Shown here: positions 42,336 to 60,200 of the stretch, piece by piece
How positions within the stretch are numbered: the first letter of the stretch is position 1
Layout: each line of letters starts with the position of its first letter
DNA from: Pelobates cultripes
Lineage: Eukaryota > Chordata > Amphibia > Anura > Pelobatidae
Assembly: GCA_933207985.1 (NCBI GenBank)
Contig: OW240916.1
Location: 291,747,514 to 291,811,513 of the forward strand
Reading direction: 5' to 3'
DNA: 64,000 nucleotides
Notes under the pieces: model-generated
What the model was told of the DNA's origin: nothing
Database searches by the model: none
What the model saw: the letters and a program-made list of their open reading frames with translations, nothing else
Position numbers and translations under genes: made by a program

Positions 42336-43650
42336 CATAATAATATATTTTTAATGTTAGTGTATTCTTAGTAGTGTTCTCACTACTTCTCCACCAATAT
42401 GATGGAAGAGCAGAAAACTCCATAAAATGTTTGGGTTTTTTTTTTAAATCCCGGGACAGTCTCCTCAGTGCAATCGCCTCTATTGAAGTCAAATGTTATG
42501 ATGACTGTCTAATTTAATGCTACTCATAGAGAGCCATTGTGGACAGAAGCACATGCCCAGCTATTGCTGTACTTTTGCTAATCAAATGCTCCATCCAGTG
42601 CTCCTCTATGGGGATCATTGGATGTATCTGGCGTAATTTAGCGGTGTGATAACACTGAGCATGAACCTTCAATTTTCAAAGGTTTTATGGAAGAAGAGCC
42701 TCTATTGGCAGTCTGCCTGAAACATGGTTGCAGACAAATGTAAACATTGCAATTTCTCTGAAAGGGCAATCTTTCACATTGCCTGAAAAAAACTTTGAAA
42801 ATCAAATGTCCCTTTAAATGTAATTCATGTTTATTGAATAAATGCTGCATTTTAGCAGATTAAATCCAAATTGAAAATAGTCCAGCAAAAAAAAAAAAAT
42901 AAAAAATCCCTCATCTATTCAAAGCTTGGCTATTCTAGTCTCAATTTTACAATCCAAATTTAGTGAATAACTTTACCAGTGTATAATTCTAACTCAACTG
43001 TCTCCCTTCTGCTTCCACTTACTCCCAAACATCTGCTATCATACTGCTGGGGTTATTTACTAAATTGGAGATTCGGAGAATGTGAGTTTTCCCAGTTAAG
43101 CTATTTTGGCCTCGTCATGCGATTGTTCAGATTTTGATAATCCCTAAATTTAATGAACAACACAGAATTGAGTGGGGCACGATACCACCAAAGCCTTTTA
43201 ACCTAAAATTTGCCATTCTCTTGCTCACAAGGATTATTCGGTAAACCGTATTCAAGTAAAACAAAAAGTCTCGATAACAGATATACCCACATTGGCTTTT
43301 TGTTCAGGATTTTGCAGTCCGGTCTTCAATTCACTGCTTATTAAATAAATGTGTGTACCATCCAATCAATTTCAGGAATTTTTGACAGCCCTTGGTCCAA
43401 AGTCAAAGTACCAACAGTCAAGGGCAGCAAACACATCAGGAAGATCTATCAATATATCAGGTTCTGAAAAGTGGTGCTGGTTCCACTGGCTTCCACGTGA
43501 CTGCACCATTTTTCAGAACACAACACTTTGTTGAATCCCACGGAATCACAGAAAATGACAGACCGCACAAACACAAATCAGTGTTTCAGATAAGTGACTG
43601 TCGCGTAAAAAAAAAAGACATTGTTCTAACTCACAAAGATACATGTGCTA
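42311..43650. other. GFM2 5' intron with MITE remnant
   Basis: A (TA)n run occurs at 42309-42336. A T2-type end (caaatgtccctttaa) closes a degraded element at about 42600-42818. Otherwise nothing recognised. Confidence 0.4.
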
Positions 43651-43653
43651 AAC

Positions 43654-43783
43654 CAAGGGTAGGCAACCTTTGATACTCCAGATCTTTTGGACTACATCTC
43701 CCATAATGTTCTTAGACATCATGTTGGCAAAGCCTCAGGGGAGATGAAGACCACAGCATCTGGTGTGCCAGAGGTAAAGGCTA
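43654..43783. mobile_element. hAT-type MITE, degraded copy
   Basis: It starts caagggtaggcaacc and carries the same inverted ctccagat...atctgg text as 12891-13026. Confidence 0.6.
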
Positions 43784-43807
43784 GCAAAGGCCAAAGTTTG
43801 CATTAAA

Positions 43808-44190
43808 ATGGGAACTATAGTGCCAGGGACACAAACCTGTTTTCCTGGCACAATAGCTTCCCCCTCTGACAAGCCTCCTGCACCCCTGTGGTTCAGAAGG
43901 GGTTAATAGCCCCTTCTGTCACTTATCTGGGTCCAGTGCCGATGTCCTGCGGTGCTGGTCCAGCCCATCGCCAACATCCACTGGCGGGGGAGACCTAATG
44001 CGCGGCAATGGCCACACTCGCATTAGGACTTATTATTATTATTATTTAATGCTTTCCTATGGGGATTCCAGGGATGTTGGAGATCCTCATGCATAGCGTC
44101 TAAGCACCCGGACGTCCCTTTAGTGGCTGTCTGGTAGACAGACACTAGAGGAGTAGTTAACCCTAGCAGGTAATTATTGCAGATTATAAA
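43808..44190. mobile_element. T2-like MITE, family B, right-truncated
   Basis: Left palindrome aactatagtgccagggacac with inverted partner, then family-B internal text. The right arm is missing. Confidence 0.6.
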
Positions 44191-44291
44191 CAGAAGCAAC
44201 AATAGGAGAAAGGTAAGTTTGAGGTGACAGAGCAGCTTTGAATTTCAGACAGTTCTCAGTTTAGTAAATAACCTGTAAAGTGTTATCAAAT

Positions 44292-44724
44292 TAAAGGATC
44301 ACTATAGTGTCAGGAAAACAAAAACTCGTTTTCCTGACACTATAGCATCCTTAGGACCCCCCACCCTCAGTGCTGAATGGGTTAAAAACCCCTTCAGTTA
44401 CTTACATTAATCCAGCGCCGGGGTCACTCTGCGTTGGTGGCCTCTCCTCCCCCACCGACGTCGGCTCCCGAGTGGAGCGGAATGTGCATGCACGGCAAAA
44501 TGTTTTCCAGTGGAAAGCATTTTGCACGCGGGATGCGAATTTCTCACCCAGCGTTGCAGAAGCGCCTGTCAAGCAGACAGCCACTAGAGGTTGGATTAAC
44601 CCTGCCATGTAAAACATGTCTGAAACCGAAATGTTTACATCTGAATGGTTAAAACCTCAGGGACCGGGCACCCAGACCACTTCATTGAGCTGAAGTGGTC
44701 TGGGTGACTATAGTGTCCCTTTAA
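44292..44724. mobile_element. T2-like MITE, family B, complete
   Basis: The left end ttaaaggatcactatag carries the palindrome caggaaaac/gttttcctg; the right end gtgactatagtgtcccttta closes with TTAA. The right arm holds the ccagaccacttc hairpin. It can serve as the reference copy of this family. Confidence 0.75.
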
Positions 44725-44929
44725 TGTAATGTATGGAGACAGTCTGAGACCATGTGGAGCCAGTCACCTTCACCATGGAGTACACCCTCACAAAGCATTG
44801 CTGAACAGCTCAGAGTCCCCAGTATTAGATGGCATTTAGATATTCTCCAATAGATCATGGATACAATGTAATGTCACATACATATATATATCTGGCTCCT
44901 GGCATTCATTGATCTCTGTCACCTGCTGC

Positions 44930-45365
44930 TACTGCTGCTGCTTGCTTCACAGCTTCTGCCTGGAGCTGTCACACCACCTCACATGGAACCTCGACGTCAG
45001 CCTCCTCGTCTACCGTCAACGTGACATTACGCACACAACGTTTGACCTTCTTCCCGTGATGCTTAGCGATAGTTAGCCACACATTAAGGAAAAAAATCTT
45101 CCGGATGGAAACAAGTATCCCTGATAACCGTTCCGCCCTCTCCAATAGTTCTCTGCAGCCTTCCCCCCGACCCCCCCCCCATAAGCGTAAACAGGAAGTG
45201 ACGTGCTAGAGTGGGCGGTCCTTCCTTTTACTGCTTCCACCTGGCCTCGGTAACTGCGGCTCGTGTGTCAGAGGCCGTAAAGCACCGCCAGCGGCAGCCT
45301 CCCCTGCCAGCCACAGCACAGCACCGAGCAGGGAACACACAGCACCGAGAACAACAGCCGCAGCC

Positions 45366-45368
<3 letters not shown>
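44930..45368. promoter_or_regulatory. Probable bidirectional GFM2/NSA2 promoter
   Basis: GC- and CpG-rich DNA lies between the two divergent genes and runs into NSA2 exon 1. An ETS-type site followed by a CRE-like core (CAGGAAGTGACGT, about 45190-45203) and a CCGGAAG on the opposite strand near 45100 fit a TATA-less housekeeping promoter. The GFM2 non-coding first exon is expected here on the minus strand but I could not fix its ends. Confidence 0.65.
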
Positions 45369-51208
<5,840 letters not shown>

Positions 51209-51340
51209 TGATGACTATGACTATTCAACACCTACGGGGGGGAAATAAGGACTTTGATGTAAGATGTATCATCAGAAGTTATGCACCATTTGGTAAAACT
51301 GTGGATTGCAGAATAATAAAGTTTATTTTGTATTTATGAA
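51209..51340 (+). other. NSA2: NSA2 3' UTR
   Basis: A short 3' UTR with AATAAA at 51315-51320 followed by a GT/T-rich stretch, giving a predicted cleavage near 51335. Confidence 0.75.
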
Positions 51341-51659
51341 GTGGGTGTTTTTATTTTAATGTCTGGAAATTCTGTAAACCCTTAAAGCAATTTTCTACTG
51401 TATGATGAAGTGAGTTGCAAAGATTTTTTATTTTTTTTATTTTTTGTGGCCAGCGTCCCAGATGGGTACCTCCTCCCTCTTGGCTAACAGGACAGGAAGC
51501 ACAGATTATAAAAGGAACATTCTACCTTGGACCCCAGTCTTGTTCTGTCCTCTTGGCTACTGGGCAATTCTATAGCCCTGGGCTATAATCTTTTTGGTTT
51601 TTAGTTATTAGTATTTCTAGTTCACTTATGTTAATCTGGCTAATTAAGCAAACGCTTTA

Positions 51660-52214
51660 TTAAAGGGACACTATAGTCACCTGAACAACTTATGCTTAAT
51701 GAAGCAGTTTTGGTGTATAGAACATGCCCCTGCAGCCTCACTGCTCAATCCTCTGCCATTTAGGAGTTAAATCCCTTTGTTTATGAACCCTAGTCACACC
51801 TCCCTGCATGTGACCTGCACAGCCTTCCATAAACACTTCCTGTAAAGAGAGACCTATTTAGGTTTTCTTTATTGCAAGTTCTGTTTAATTAAGACTTTCT
51901 TATCCCCTGCTATGTTAATAGCTTGCTAGACCCTGCAAGAGCCTCCTGTATGTGATTAAAGTTCAATTTAGAGATTGAGATACAATTATTTAAGGTAAAT
52001 TACATCTGTTTGAAAGTGAAACCAGTTTTTTTTTTGTTTTTTTTTTCATGCAAGCTCTGTAAATCATAGCCAGGGGAGGTGTGGCTAGGGCTGCATAAAC
52101 AGAAACAAAGTGATTTAACTCCTAAATGACAGTGAATTGAGCAGGGGAATGATCTATACACTAAAACTGCTTTATTTAGCTAAAGTAATTTAGGTGACTA
52201 TAGTGTTCCTTTAA
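51660..52214. mobile_element. T2-like MITE, family A, complete
   Basis: TTAAAGGGACACTATAGTC at 51660 and GACTATAGTGTTCCTTTAA at 52214. Extended inverted arms include aacaact.atgcttaatgaa and its complement. 555 bp, no coding capacity. Confidence 0.8.
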
Positions 52215-52769
52215 CTGTGACTTTAATATTGGTAAGTCCCCAGTATGAAGCTCCTTGGGGAATGAGCAAATTATAACCTGGTACGAGTTCATGTTTAGGC
52301 TTTCAATAAAAGCGTTCTGGTTATATGATCATTACTCTTATTGCTAAATGGAAGTTCCAATTACTTGGCCTGACAAATGTTAGGTATTTTCCCACATATG
52401 TCCTTTGGGTTGCCTGATCCTTATAGTGTCCAATCAGCAGCCTGTATGTGGCAGTCAATGGTGGATGCTCTCCTTCTGGCTCAGAAGCGGAAGTCCCCAT
52501 CACACATGTCTGTAGCATGCGGCGACACAGAGCATGGCCGACTGATGTCAGAGCGTCTTACAAAGAGAGAATAGGGGCCCAGGAGACATGGTTGAATGTC
52601 CATTGCTTGTGGAATCAAGTGGATGGAATTCAACCCGCAGTTTTTTCTTATACAGGGAGATCAAGATTTGTGAACCCTTCTCTGTTTCACTCTCTCCCCT
52701 GGTGTTGCAGGTAAAGCACTGTATTTGTTTTAAAACTCCACTGTGTCTTTTTTTGACGTGACAGATTTG

Positions 52770-53385
52770 TTTTTCCAGAGAAAGGATTGGGGGCACACCT
52801 GAGACCTGCATTTTGCATGAAAGGTGCTGCCGCAGTGACCAAACTTCATACATGAAATCAAATAGTTGCGGCACACTCAGACTACAAAAATACAACATGA
52901 AGAATGTTTCTAAATTGCCTATCTAAGAATAAATATGGGGATTTAGTTCCACCATATGGCCATATGATGTTAAGCCCACCACTGCTTTCAAAGTACCCCA
53001 ATGTTGGTGGGTCCTACACTAAAATGTGGGGGACAAATTAAATAGTACTTGTGTTAAAAATAAAGTGTATTATTAAATCCTTGTTAGAGCAAGTGAGTAT
53101 ACAAAAATAAAGTGATGAAAGCAATTAAAACCAGTGTTAAAACTAAACAATTAAAGTGGTAGTGCTAGAATGAATATACTCACTATTGCAGATGATATCT
53201 GTGTTGAATGGAGAAAATAATAAAAGTGATCTGACTATTGAAAACTCCTATATACACACATGTGGCCACCTCTTGGGGTGCCTGGGTGGGGTGCTTAACT
53301 CTAAAGGAATCTGGTCTGAATTCCAAATATACTGTGTACAGAGAGGATTTTCAATAGTCAGGTCACTTTTATTTAATGTGGAGAG
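52770..53385. mobile_element. Retroposon, sister of the 62752-63275 insert, with snapback end
   Basis: It shares gattgggggcacacc, aaaggtgctgccgcagtgacc, tggggatttagttccaccat and gtgagtatac with the element at 62752-63275, inverted relative to it. Its end carries an inverted repeat (about 53213-53247 against 53347-53378). Non-coding. Confidence 0.7.
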
Positions 53386-53401
53386 TCAGCTATAGGCTAC
53401 C

Positions 53402-53850
53402 TTAAGACACTATAGGCACTAAAACAACTTTCTCTTTAATATAATATTTATGGTGTATAGGTCATGCCCATGGAATCTAACTACTTAATTCTCTGCCATT
53501 TAGGAGTAACATTCTCTTTAATTTAGAATGTATCTCCTGCTCTGTTAATAGTCTGCTAGATCCTATATGAGCCTCTTGTGTGTGCTTAAAGTTTAATTAA
53601 CAGAGCAGGAGATAAAAAACTGCTGTAGTAAACACACTGTGCTGTCACATCTAATTCTAAATGAAACAACATTTTCAGGTTGGCTGTGTGAGTCACAGCA
53701 ATGGGAGGTATGGCTATGGCTGCATTAACAGAACCACAAGTGATTTAAAAGCAGATAATTGAGCTGTGAGACTGCAGGGGCAAGATCTGTAGACCAAAAC
53801 TGCATCATTAAGCTGAAGTTGTTTTGGTATTTAGTGTGCCTTTCATGTTC
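53402..53850. mobile_element. T2-like MITE, family A, degraded
   Basis: agacactataggcactaaaa to gttgttttggtatttagtg; internal text (ctctgccatttaggag) matches family A. Confidence 0.6.
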
Positions 53851-54484
53851 CATCACAAGTCCTCCTGCTAGGTGGGGGTTGCTCACAGATGTTCATGAAA
53901 CCAATTTAAAATGTATTTAAAATGTATGACTAAACTTGACATCCCACATGATCCACCATGTTATGGGAATAAAAAAAAAAAGTTACTTGCTATCAAGATA
54001 CAGTATATTAATTAAATTAATTATGTTTGTTTTTATTCCATCTATCATTATAGCACACACTATCTGTGATCTTATTAAGAACAGATCCACTTATAGAATT
54101 ATGAAAACATGTATTATATTATTTATTGGTAGTGATTGGGGATCACGCTGTTGTTTTTCAACCACAAAAGAACGTATACAAAATACAGAAACCTTACAAA
54201 AATGTGTTAACACTTCAAGTAAATTTCTGGGAGTGAGCAAACTGGGTTCCAGTTAGTTACAAAGTAGGATACAGACTATCTGCAGGTTAGCAAGTCTCAC
54301 ACCATGTAGCACAGGTTTAAAAATGACACATAGGGATTTATTGTTGATCAAAAATCGAACTACAAGATTTAGGCTAAGGTGGCCAAAGGAATTTTTTTTT
54401 AAAACGTTTTTGCCTAAATTCTGATCGGATTTAAGTTGGCTATAATTTGATGTTTCATTAAGAAATACAAAGCATATCACCCAA
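53851..54484. other. NSA2-FAM169A intergenic DNA, nothing recognised
   Basis: AT-rich. A short open frame at 53936-54256 has no recognisable protein features. Confidence 0.4.
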
Positions 54485-54900
54485 TTAAAGGACTACTATA
54501 GGCACCCAGACCACTTCAGCTTAATGAAGTGGTCTGGGTGCCATCTAGGATTAACCCTGCCTGCTGTAAACATAGCAGTTTCAGAGAAACTGCTATGTTT
54601 ACAAATGGGTTAATCCAGCCTCTAGTGGCTGTCTCATTGACAGCCGCAAGAGGCGCTTCCGCGATTCTCACTGATTTTCACAGTGAGAAGACGCCAGCGT
54701 CCATAGGAAAGCATTGAGAATGCTTTCCTATGCACTGGCTGAATGCGCGCATGCGCATTCAGCCGATGACGGCCAGAGGAGGAGGAGAGTCCCCAGCGCC
54801 GAGAGAGAACGGCACTGGAGAAAGGTGTGTTTTTAATCCTCTTCATTCAGCCCGGCAGGAGTGGGACCCTGAGGGTGGGGGCACTATAGTGGTCCTTTAA
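54485..54900. mobile_element. T2-like MITE, family B, inverse
   Basis: TTAAAGGACTACTATAGGC at 54485 and CACTATAGTGGTCCTTTAA at 54900, TTAA at both edges. Confidence 0.75.
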
Positions 54901-55030
54901 ACCTGGCATTGCTTAAGGTAAGTTACGGAAAATTGTACAGATCAGGAGTGGGACCCTGAGGGTGGGGGCACTATAGTGGTCCTTTAAACCTGGCATTGCT
55001 GAAGGTAAGTTACGGAAAATTGTACAGATC
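54857..55030. repeat. 87-bp tandem duplication over a MITE end
   Basis: aggagtgggaccctgagggt starts at 54857 and at 54944; the two 87-bp units differ at only about one position (gcttaagg/gctgaagg). Each contains the MITE right end and its flank. Confidence 0.9.
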
Positions 55031-55079
55031 TGCCGAGCCATTTGACACTTTCATCATCTCACACATTCCGCAACACATC

Positions 55080-56595
55080 TACTGCAAAAGTATGAAAAAC
55101 ACAAACATTTTAAAAGCAAATCTAAAAACATTTGTTTAATTAAACTGTAGATTTAAAATAACACTATTAACATCATACCTCTATAACATATCTTATAGAA
55201 ATATGGAAAAATTAAACCATAATATTTATGTACTTTTCTAAGTAAAACAAAAAAAAAATGATTTTTTTTCATGTAATGAGGAATATCATCCATAATAAAC
55301 GGTTCTGTCAAAGTTGAAGTGGCTCTCTTAATATAAATGTTATTTGCACTGTAATATAGAATGTTAAATACTGTCCAAAACTTTGTTGTTTATTTAAAGA
55401 TGTTTGCTATTTTTTAATAACACTGAATAAAATATTTATAGCAATATGGACTTCCATATGGCACTCAAAAGTATTAGGTAATTGAACCAAAATTATCTTC
55501 TTCCCTGTTCAAGTATAATGCTAAGTGCTAAGCAGATCATCTGTCAAAACCTCAGGTCCTTATTGACTATGTCTTAGCACATACTTTACGTAACAGCAAC
55601 GGTCACAAAGATTTCGGAAATTATTTTGCAAATCCAAGATGGCTACCTCCATGATGAGATAAAATTCCCAGATCATTATACAGTTATTACAGATATACGT
55701 TATTTGAACTGAGTTATGCAAAGACAATTTCAAACGACAATTCCACATTCAATGGAACAGATAACTGTAAATATATCCCTCTTCAATATAGAAACAACAT
55801 TTCTCTACAAAGTGGAGCATTATGACTTTTCATTTTCAAAACCTGCCCAAAATAGTTTTTGACATATAAATTGAAATATGTCTAATTCGTGGCAACGTCA
55901 AGCCCTGATTTCCACTGATATTTATGGCTGACTCATTTTCTGAAAAATGCAATATCAGCGAACTTACTGCTTACAAATGATTGTGACGGTCAGTAGGTAA
56001 AATGTTTGTATTCTGCTTGTAAATTACCAGAAAAGTAGCTTTCTTAAATACAAATAGCGCATATTTTAGTGTGCGTACTTATACAGTGTGCCCACCTACT
56101 GACAAACTTTGTAGTCACAAAAACCTTTCAATATTCTTGCAGAAAGTAATAGGAGATGCGATAACTTTCAAATAATTTTCTCTGAGAATGGAGGCTATAT
56201 CCACAGGGTTCCAATAGATAGCGTTACAGCAGTGAAATGATAACTGTCAAACTAGAGTTACAGTTCTGAAAGAGCTGCTGAGCAACCTGATGGCTACCCC
56301 TGCTTCAAGTCTTATACTTAGAACAGACCACTCACATTATCAGTTTGATCGGTAGTTGTGCTATAGGCTTGTTTAGTCTGTATAACGGGTAGATTGGGAA
56401 TATGGGTAAACTCACAGAAACAGAAACACACAAACCAAAGAACCACAAAAAGAGCATTTAACATCAACCAGAAAACTTTAAAATTGTACAATTACAAATG
56501 CCTGTGACCTATACCGAATAAATTCTTAGAACTTTTTAAAAAATTCTAGATCATTCTGTTTTACAAATAGTGTGAATAACAATCAATCAATGCTT
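55080..56595 (-). other. FAM169A: Probable FAM169A 3' UTR
   Basis: A 1.5-kb AT-rich, repeat-poor tract directly downstream of the FAM169A stop codon, unlike its MITE-filled surroundings. A minus-strand AATAAA occurs near 55390. The UTR extent is inferred. Confidence 0.45.
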
Positions 56596-57132
56596 CTAAA
56601 CTGATAATTTGGTTCTTCTCTTTGCAGGTCCTTTGATCCCCCTTGCCTTTCTGCGCAAACCCCTTCTCTCTATTACTGGGGTCTCTGTTTCTGCTTCCTC
56701 AGAGCTACTTTCTCCACCAATCTCCACCGATTTTTGTGCTGAAACATCTGACTGATCCGTCTCCACAGTTGATTCTCCAGAATGGCTCTTTTGTACATCT
56801 GATTGTTGGAAAGCTACATCTTCAAGTTCCACCACAAGTAAAGGGCCTTGCCGAAGAACTGGCAGTGCTTCCTCTGTGACGTTAATGACTGGCTCTCCTT
56901 GGGGGCCTGTATACAAGGCTGACATATCATCAGATGTGGTGTCTGCAGTTTGAGTTGGCTCAAAAGTGGTAAGACCGTTGTCAGAGAAGTCTCCACTTTG
57001 CACTGGGACAGTCTTTTCTGTGCCTTTGACCTCTAAACTCTCTCTAAAGTCATCTTCTCTCACGTCTGTGTTCACCATTCCAGCTGTCATGGTTCTATGT
57101 TCTGAAGTTTCCATCTCTTCTGTATTTAGAAC
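56596..57132 (-). CDS. FAM169A: FAM169A (SLAP75), terminal coding exon
   Basis: A 537-nt minus-strand exon preceded by the acceptor tttatcacag and ended by TAG at 56598-56596. It opens VLNTEEMETSEHRTMTAG. The protein is acidic, rich in Ser/Thr/Glu and low in complexity, then ends in a basic tail RRGLRRKARGIKGPAKRR. FAM169A is the soluble lamina-associated protein of 75 kDa; its C-terminal half is disordered and acidic with a basic end. I rely on this architecture, on recall of the tail and on synteny (NSA2-FAM169A convergent neighbours). No further exon was recognised out to 64000. Confidence 0.75.
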   Translation of the reverse strand, partial: VLNTEEMETSEHRTMTAGMVNTDVREDDFRESLEVKGTEKTVPVQSGDFSDNGLTTFEPTQTADTTSDDMSALYTGPQGEPVINVTEEALPVLRQGPLLVVELEDVAFQQSDVQKSHSGESTVETDQSDVSAQKSVEIGGESSSEEAETETPVIERRGLRRKARGIKGPAKRRTKLSV

Positions 57133-57289
57133 CTGTGATAAAAAAAATGAAAGAAATTCCAGTTACCTCTCTGTGCAGCACAAATGTCTCATTACGCAAC
57201 TAATCGTACATTGAAGAACCAACCAGCGGCCAAGAAACTGCCACAATCCTGATGTGAAATATGCTTACATTGTCACGGACACATTGTCT

Positions 57290-57785
57290 TAAAGGGATAC
57301 TCTAGGCATTAAAACACCCTTAGCTTAATGAAGCAGTTTGGGTGTATAAATCTGCAGTCTCACTGCTGAATTATCTACCATTTAGGCATTAAATCAATTT
57401 TGTTCCTGTTTATGTAGCCCTAGCCACACCTCCCTGGCTGTGACTCACACAACCTGCATGAAAAAAAATAGTTTGAGTTTCAATCCGATGTTAACTTACT
57501 TTAGACATTTTTATATCCAGTTCGGTAAATTTTATTTTAATCACACAAATGAAGCTCCTGCATGGTCTAGCAAGCTATTATCAGAGCAGGAGATGATGAT
57601 TTCTAAATTAAAATGTATGTGCAAGAAAGGAGATTTAGACATTAGATCTCTTTTTACATGAACTGTTTAAGAAGTCACATGCAGGGAGGTGTGATTTAGG
57701 CTTAAATGGCAGAGAATTGAACAGTAAGCCTGCAAGGGTATGATCTATACACCAAAACTACTTCTTTTAAACTAAATTATTATTA
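57290..57785. mobile_element. T2-like MITE, family A, degraded
   Basis: TTAAAGGGATACTCTAGGC start with family-A internal words (ctaccatttagg, aagcagtttgggtgtata). The right end decays near 57780. It lies in the FAM169A intron. Confidence 0.6.
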
Positions 57786-57944
57786 TTGAAAATCAGCTTT
57801 AGTGAAAACATTTACAGACTTTAAGCTATTTGGAGTAAACAAATCAAACAAAAGCAATTTAAATAGCTCAACACAACGAGCGCACCAAGTGGTTTCCCCA
57901 CAGTCAAGTAAAAATGCAACTTATAATGACTTCTCTAGTCTCAA

Positions 57945-59295
57945 AATTATTCAACCCCCAGAATAGAATTCCTCACAACAGCACAAATATGCAAACCATG
58001 TGTCTCAAGCACGCCTGATTCAACTAATCAAGGGCATCATTACTTGCACCAGGTGTGCTTAAGCTGGAACACATGAAATACCTGAACTGGCTAGGGGTTT
58101 GTTGAATGTCACGTTTGACTTTATGTTAGAAATATGGTCAAAATTCAAAAGAATGGTCCATAAAGTTAAGAGAAGAGATCATAACCCTTCACAAACAAAG
58201 AACAGGATACAAAAAGATAGCGAAGGCAATGAATGTACCGTTTGAGGCATAGTTCGCAAGTTCAAAGTTAAAGGAACAGTGGTTACACTACCTGGAGGAG
58301 GCACAAAAAGGAAGCTATCAATAGCTGAAACCAGATTTCTGAGAAGGCAGGTTGTGAAAAACTCTCAAATGATCTGCAGCAAGACCTCATGGCAACAGGC
58401 ACTTAGGTTTCAGTGAGCACAGTAAGGCGCTTACTAAACGCAAAAGGTTTCCATGCCAGAACTCCAAGACGTACATCACTATTGACCCAAAAGCACAATA
58501 AATCATATAAACAAGCCACAGAAGTTTTAGGATTCTGTTCTGTGGAGTGATGAAACAAAACTGGAACTTTTCCGTCCAATGGATCAACAGTATGTTTGGA
58601 GGAAGAATGAAGCATACGCTGAAAAGACTAATCTGTCTACAGTTAAGCATTGTGGTGGCTCGGTGATGCTAATTTGCATCCTCTGGCACTGGAAACCTGC
58701 AGCGAGTAGGAGGCAAGATGGATTCATTGAGATATCAGGAAATCCTAGGAGAAAACGCCATGCCGTCTGTGAGGAAGTTGAAGCTTGGGCATCATTAGTC
58801 CTTCCACCAAGACAATGATCCCAAGCATACCTCAAATTACACCAAGGTTTGGTTGCAGAAGAAGTCCTGGAAAATTCTACTGTGGCCATCATAGTCACCT
58901 GATTTGAACCTAATAGAAAATCTCTGGTGGGATTTGAAGAAGGCGGCTGCAGCACACAAACCCAAGAACATTACGGAACTGGAGGCCATTGCTCATAAGC
59001 AATGGGCTAAGATTCCTCAGGAACACTGTCAGAAGTTGGTTTCTGGTAATGCATCTCATTTGTTTCAGGTCATAACAACACAAGGGTGCTCTACTAAAGT
59101 ACTAAAGATGCTTGCCATAAAGGGATTGAGTAATTTTGAAACTAGAGAAGGTATTATAAATTGCATATTCAGTGGAATTTGGGGAGACCACTTGAAGCAT
59201 TCGTCTGTTTGATTTGTTCATTGCAAACAGCTGAAAGTCTGTAAATGTTGTCAATAAACCTAATTTTCCATGGGGGTTGAATCATTTTGATTACA
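57945..59295 (+). pseudogene. Tc1-type transposon, decayed transposase
   Basis: Ends carry ATTCAACCCCC in inverse orientation (57949 and about 59274). The plus strand keeps Tc1 transposase text in several frames: KLREEIITLHKQRTGYKKI, VRRLLNAKGFHARTPR-like, SDETKLELF-like, QYVWRKNEAYAEKTNLSTVK, and NLIENLWWDLKKAAAAHK. Frameshifts and a stop in the helix-turn-helix region show it is inactive. Confidence 0.85.
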
Positions 59296-59827
59296 ATTGC
59301 ATATAATATCAGTAAACAACTGTACACCTGTATATTAAAACAAAACACGAGAGGAAAAATTTATTTTCTGGTATGTATGTGTTATAATTATTCTATATGG
59401 TGAATTGTGTAGTCATTCACTTATCTCTCTCTCATGCAAGTCCTTGTTTACAATATTAACAAATGCAAATGCTAAAAGCAATCCCAGGTAGCTCTTAGTA
59501 ACTGCAAGTAAAGGCTTTTCACTAGTTAGTTATTAGATCAGACACTGTGGAACTCTAACGAAGGATATGCAATCATGTGGACAATATAGTCTAACTGGAA
59601 AACTGCCAACTCAACTATATTTGCATTTCAGCTCTTTTGTCCATTTAGTAAATAACCCTATTTGTGTATGTGACTAAGGATAAAAAATAATTGTGCTTGT
59701 ATCTATTATAAAATATAAACTGCTTATATTTAGATTGCATTGTACAAGTTCAATGCAATTATGCCTTGTAATTCATTCAATTATACAAAACCAGCTTCTT
59801 TTTTTTTTCAGTGCATAAAGATAATAC

Positions 59828-60200
59828 AGTTGCAAGAAAAAGTATGTGAACCCTTTGGAATGATATGGATTTCTGCACAAATTGGTCATAAAATGTGATC
59901 TGATCATCATCTAAGTCACAACAATAGACAATCACAGTCTGCTTAAACTAATAACACACAAAGAATGAAATATTGACATGTTTTTATTGAACACACCATG
60001 TAAACATTCACAGTGCAGGTGGAAAAAGTATGTGAACCCTTGGATTTAATAACTGGTTGAACCTCCTCTGGCAGCAATAACTTCAACCAAACGTTTCCTG
60101 TAGTTGCAAATCAGACGTGCACAACGGTCAGGAGTAATTCTTGACCATTCCTCTTTACAGAACTGTTTCAGTTCAGCAATATTCTTGGGATGTCTGGTGC
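59828..60200 (-). mobile_element. Second Tc1-family copy, truncated
   Basis: It starts cagttgcaagaaaaagtatg after TA at 59826 and repeats aagtatgtgaaccctt internally. The minus-strand transposase end is present (tggttgaacctcctctgg, ttgaccattcctcttt) and breaks off at about 60200. Confidence 0.75.

Noticed and set aside
44292..44370. Family-B hairpins as a microRNA gene
   Set aside because: The same hairpin recurs in many MITE copies; without small-RNA evidence it is a transposon feature.
56643..57214. Plus-strand frames opposite FAM169A
   Set aside because: Shadows of the FAM169A terminal exon in other frames.
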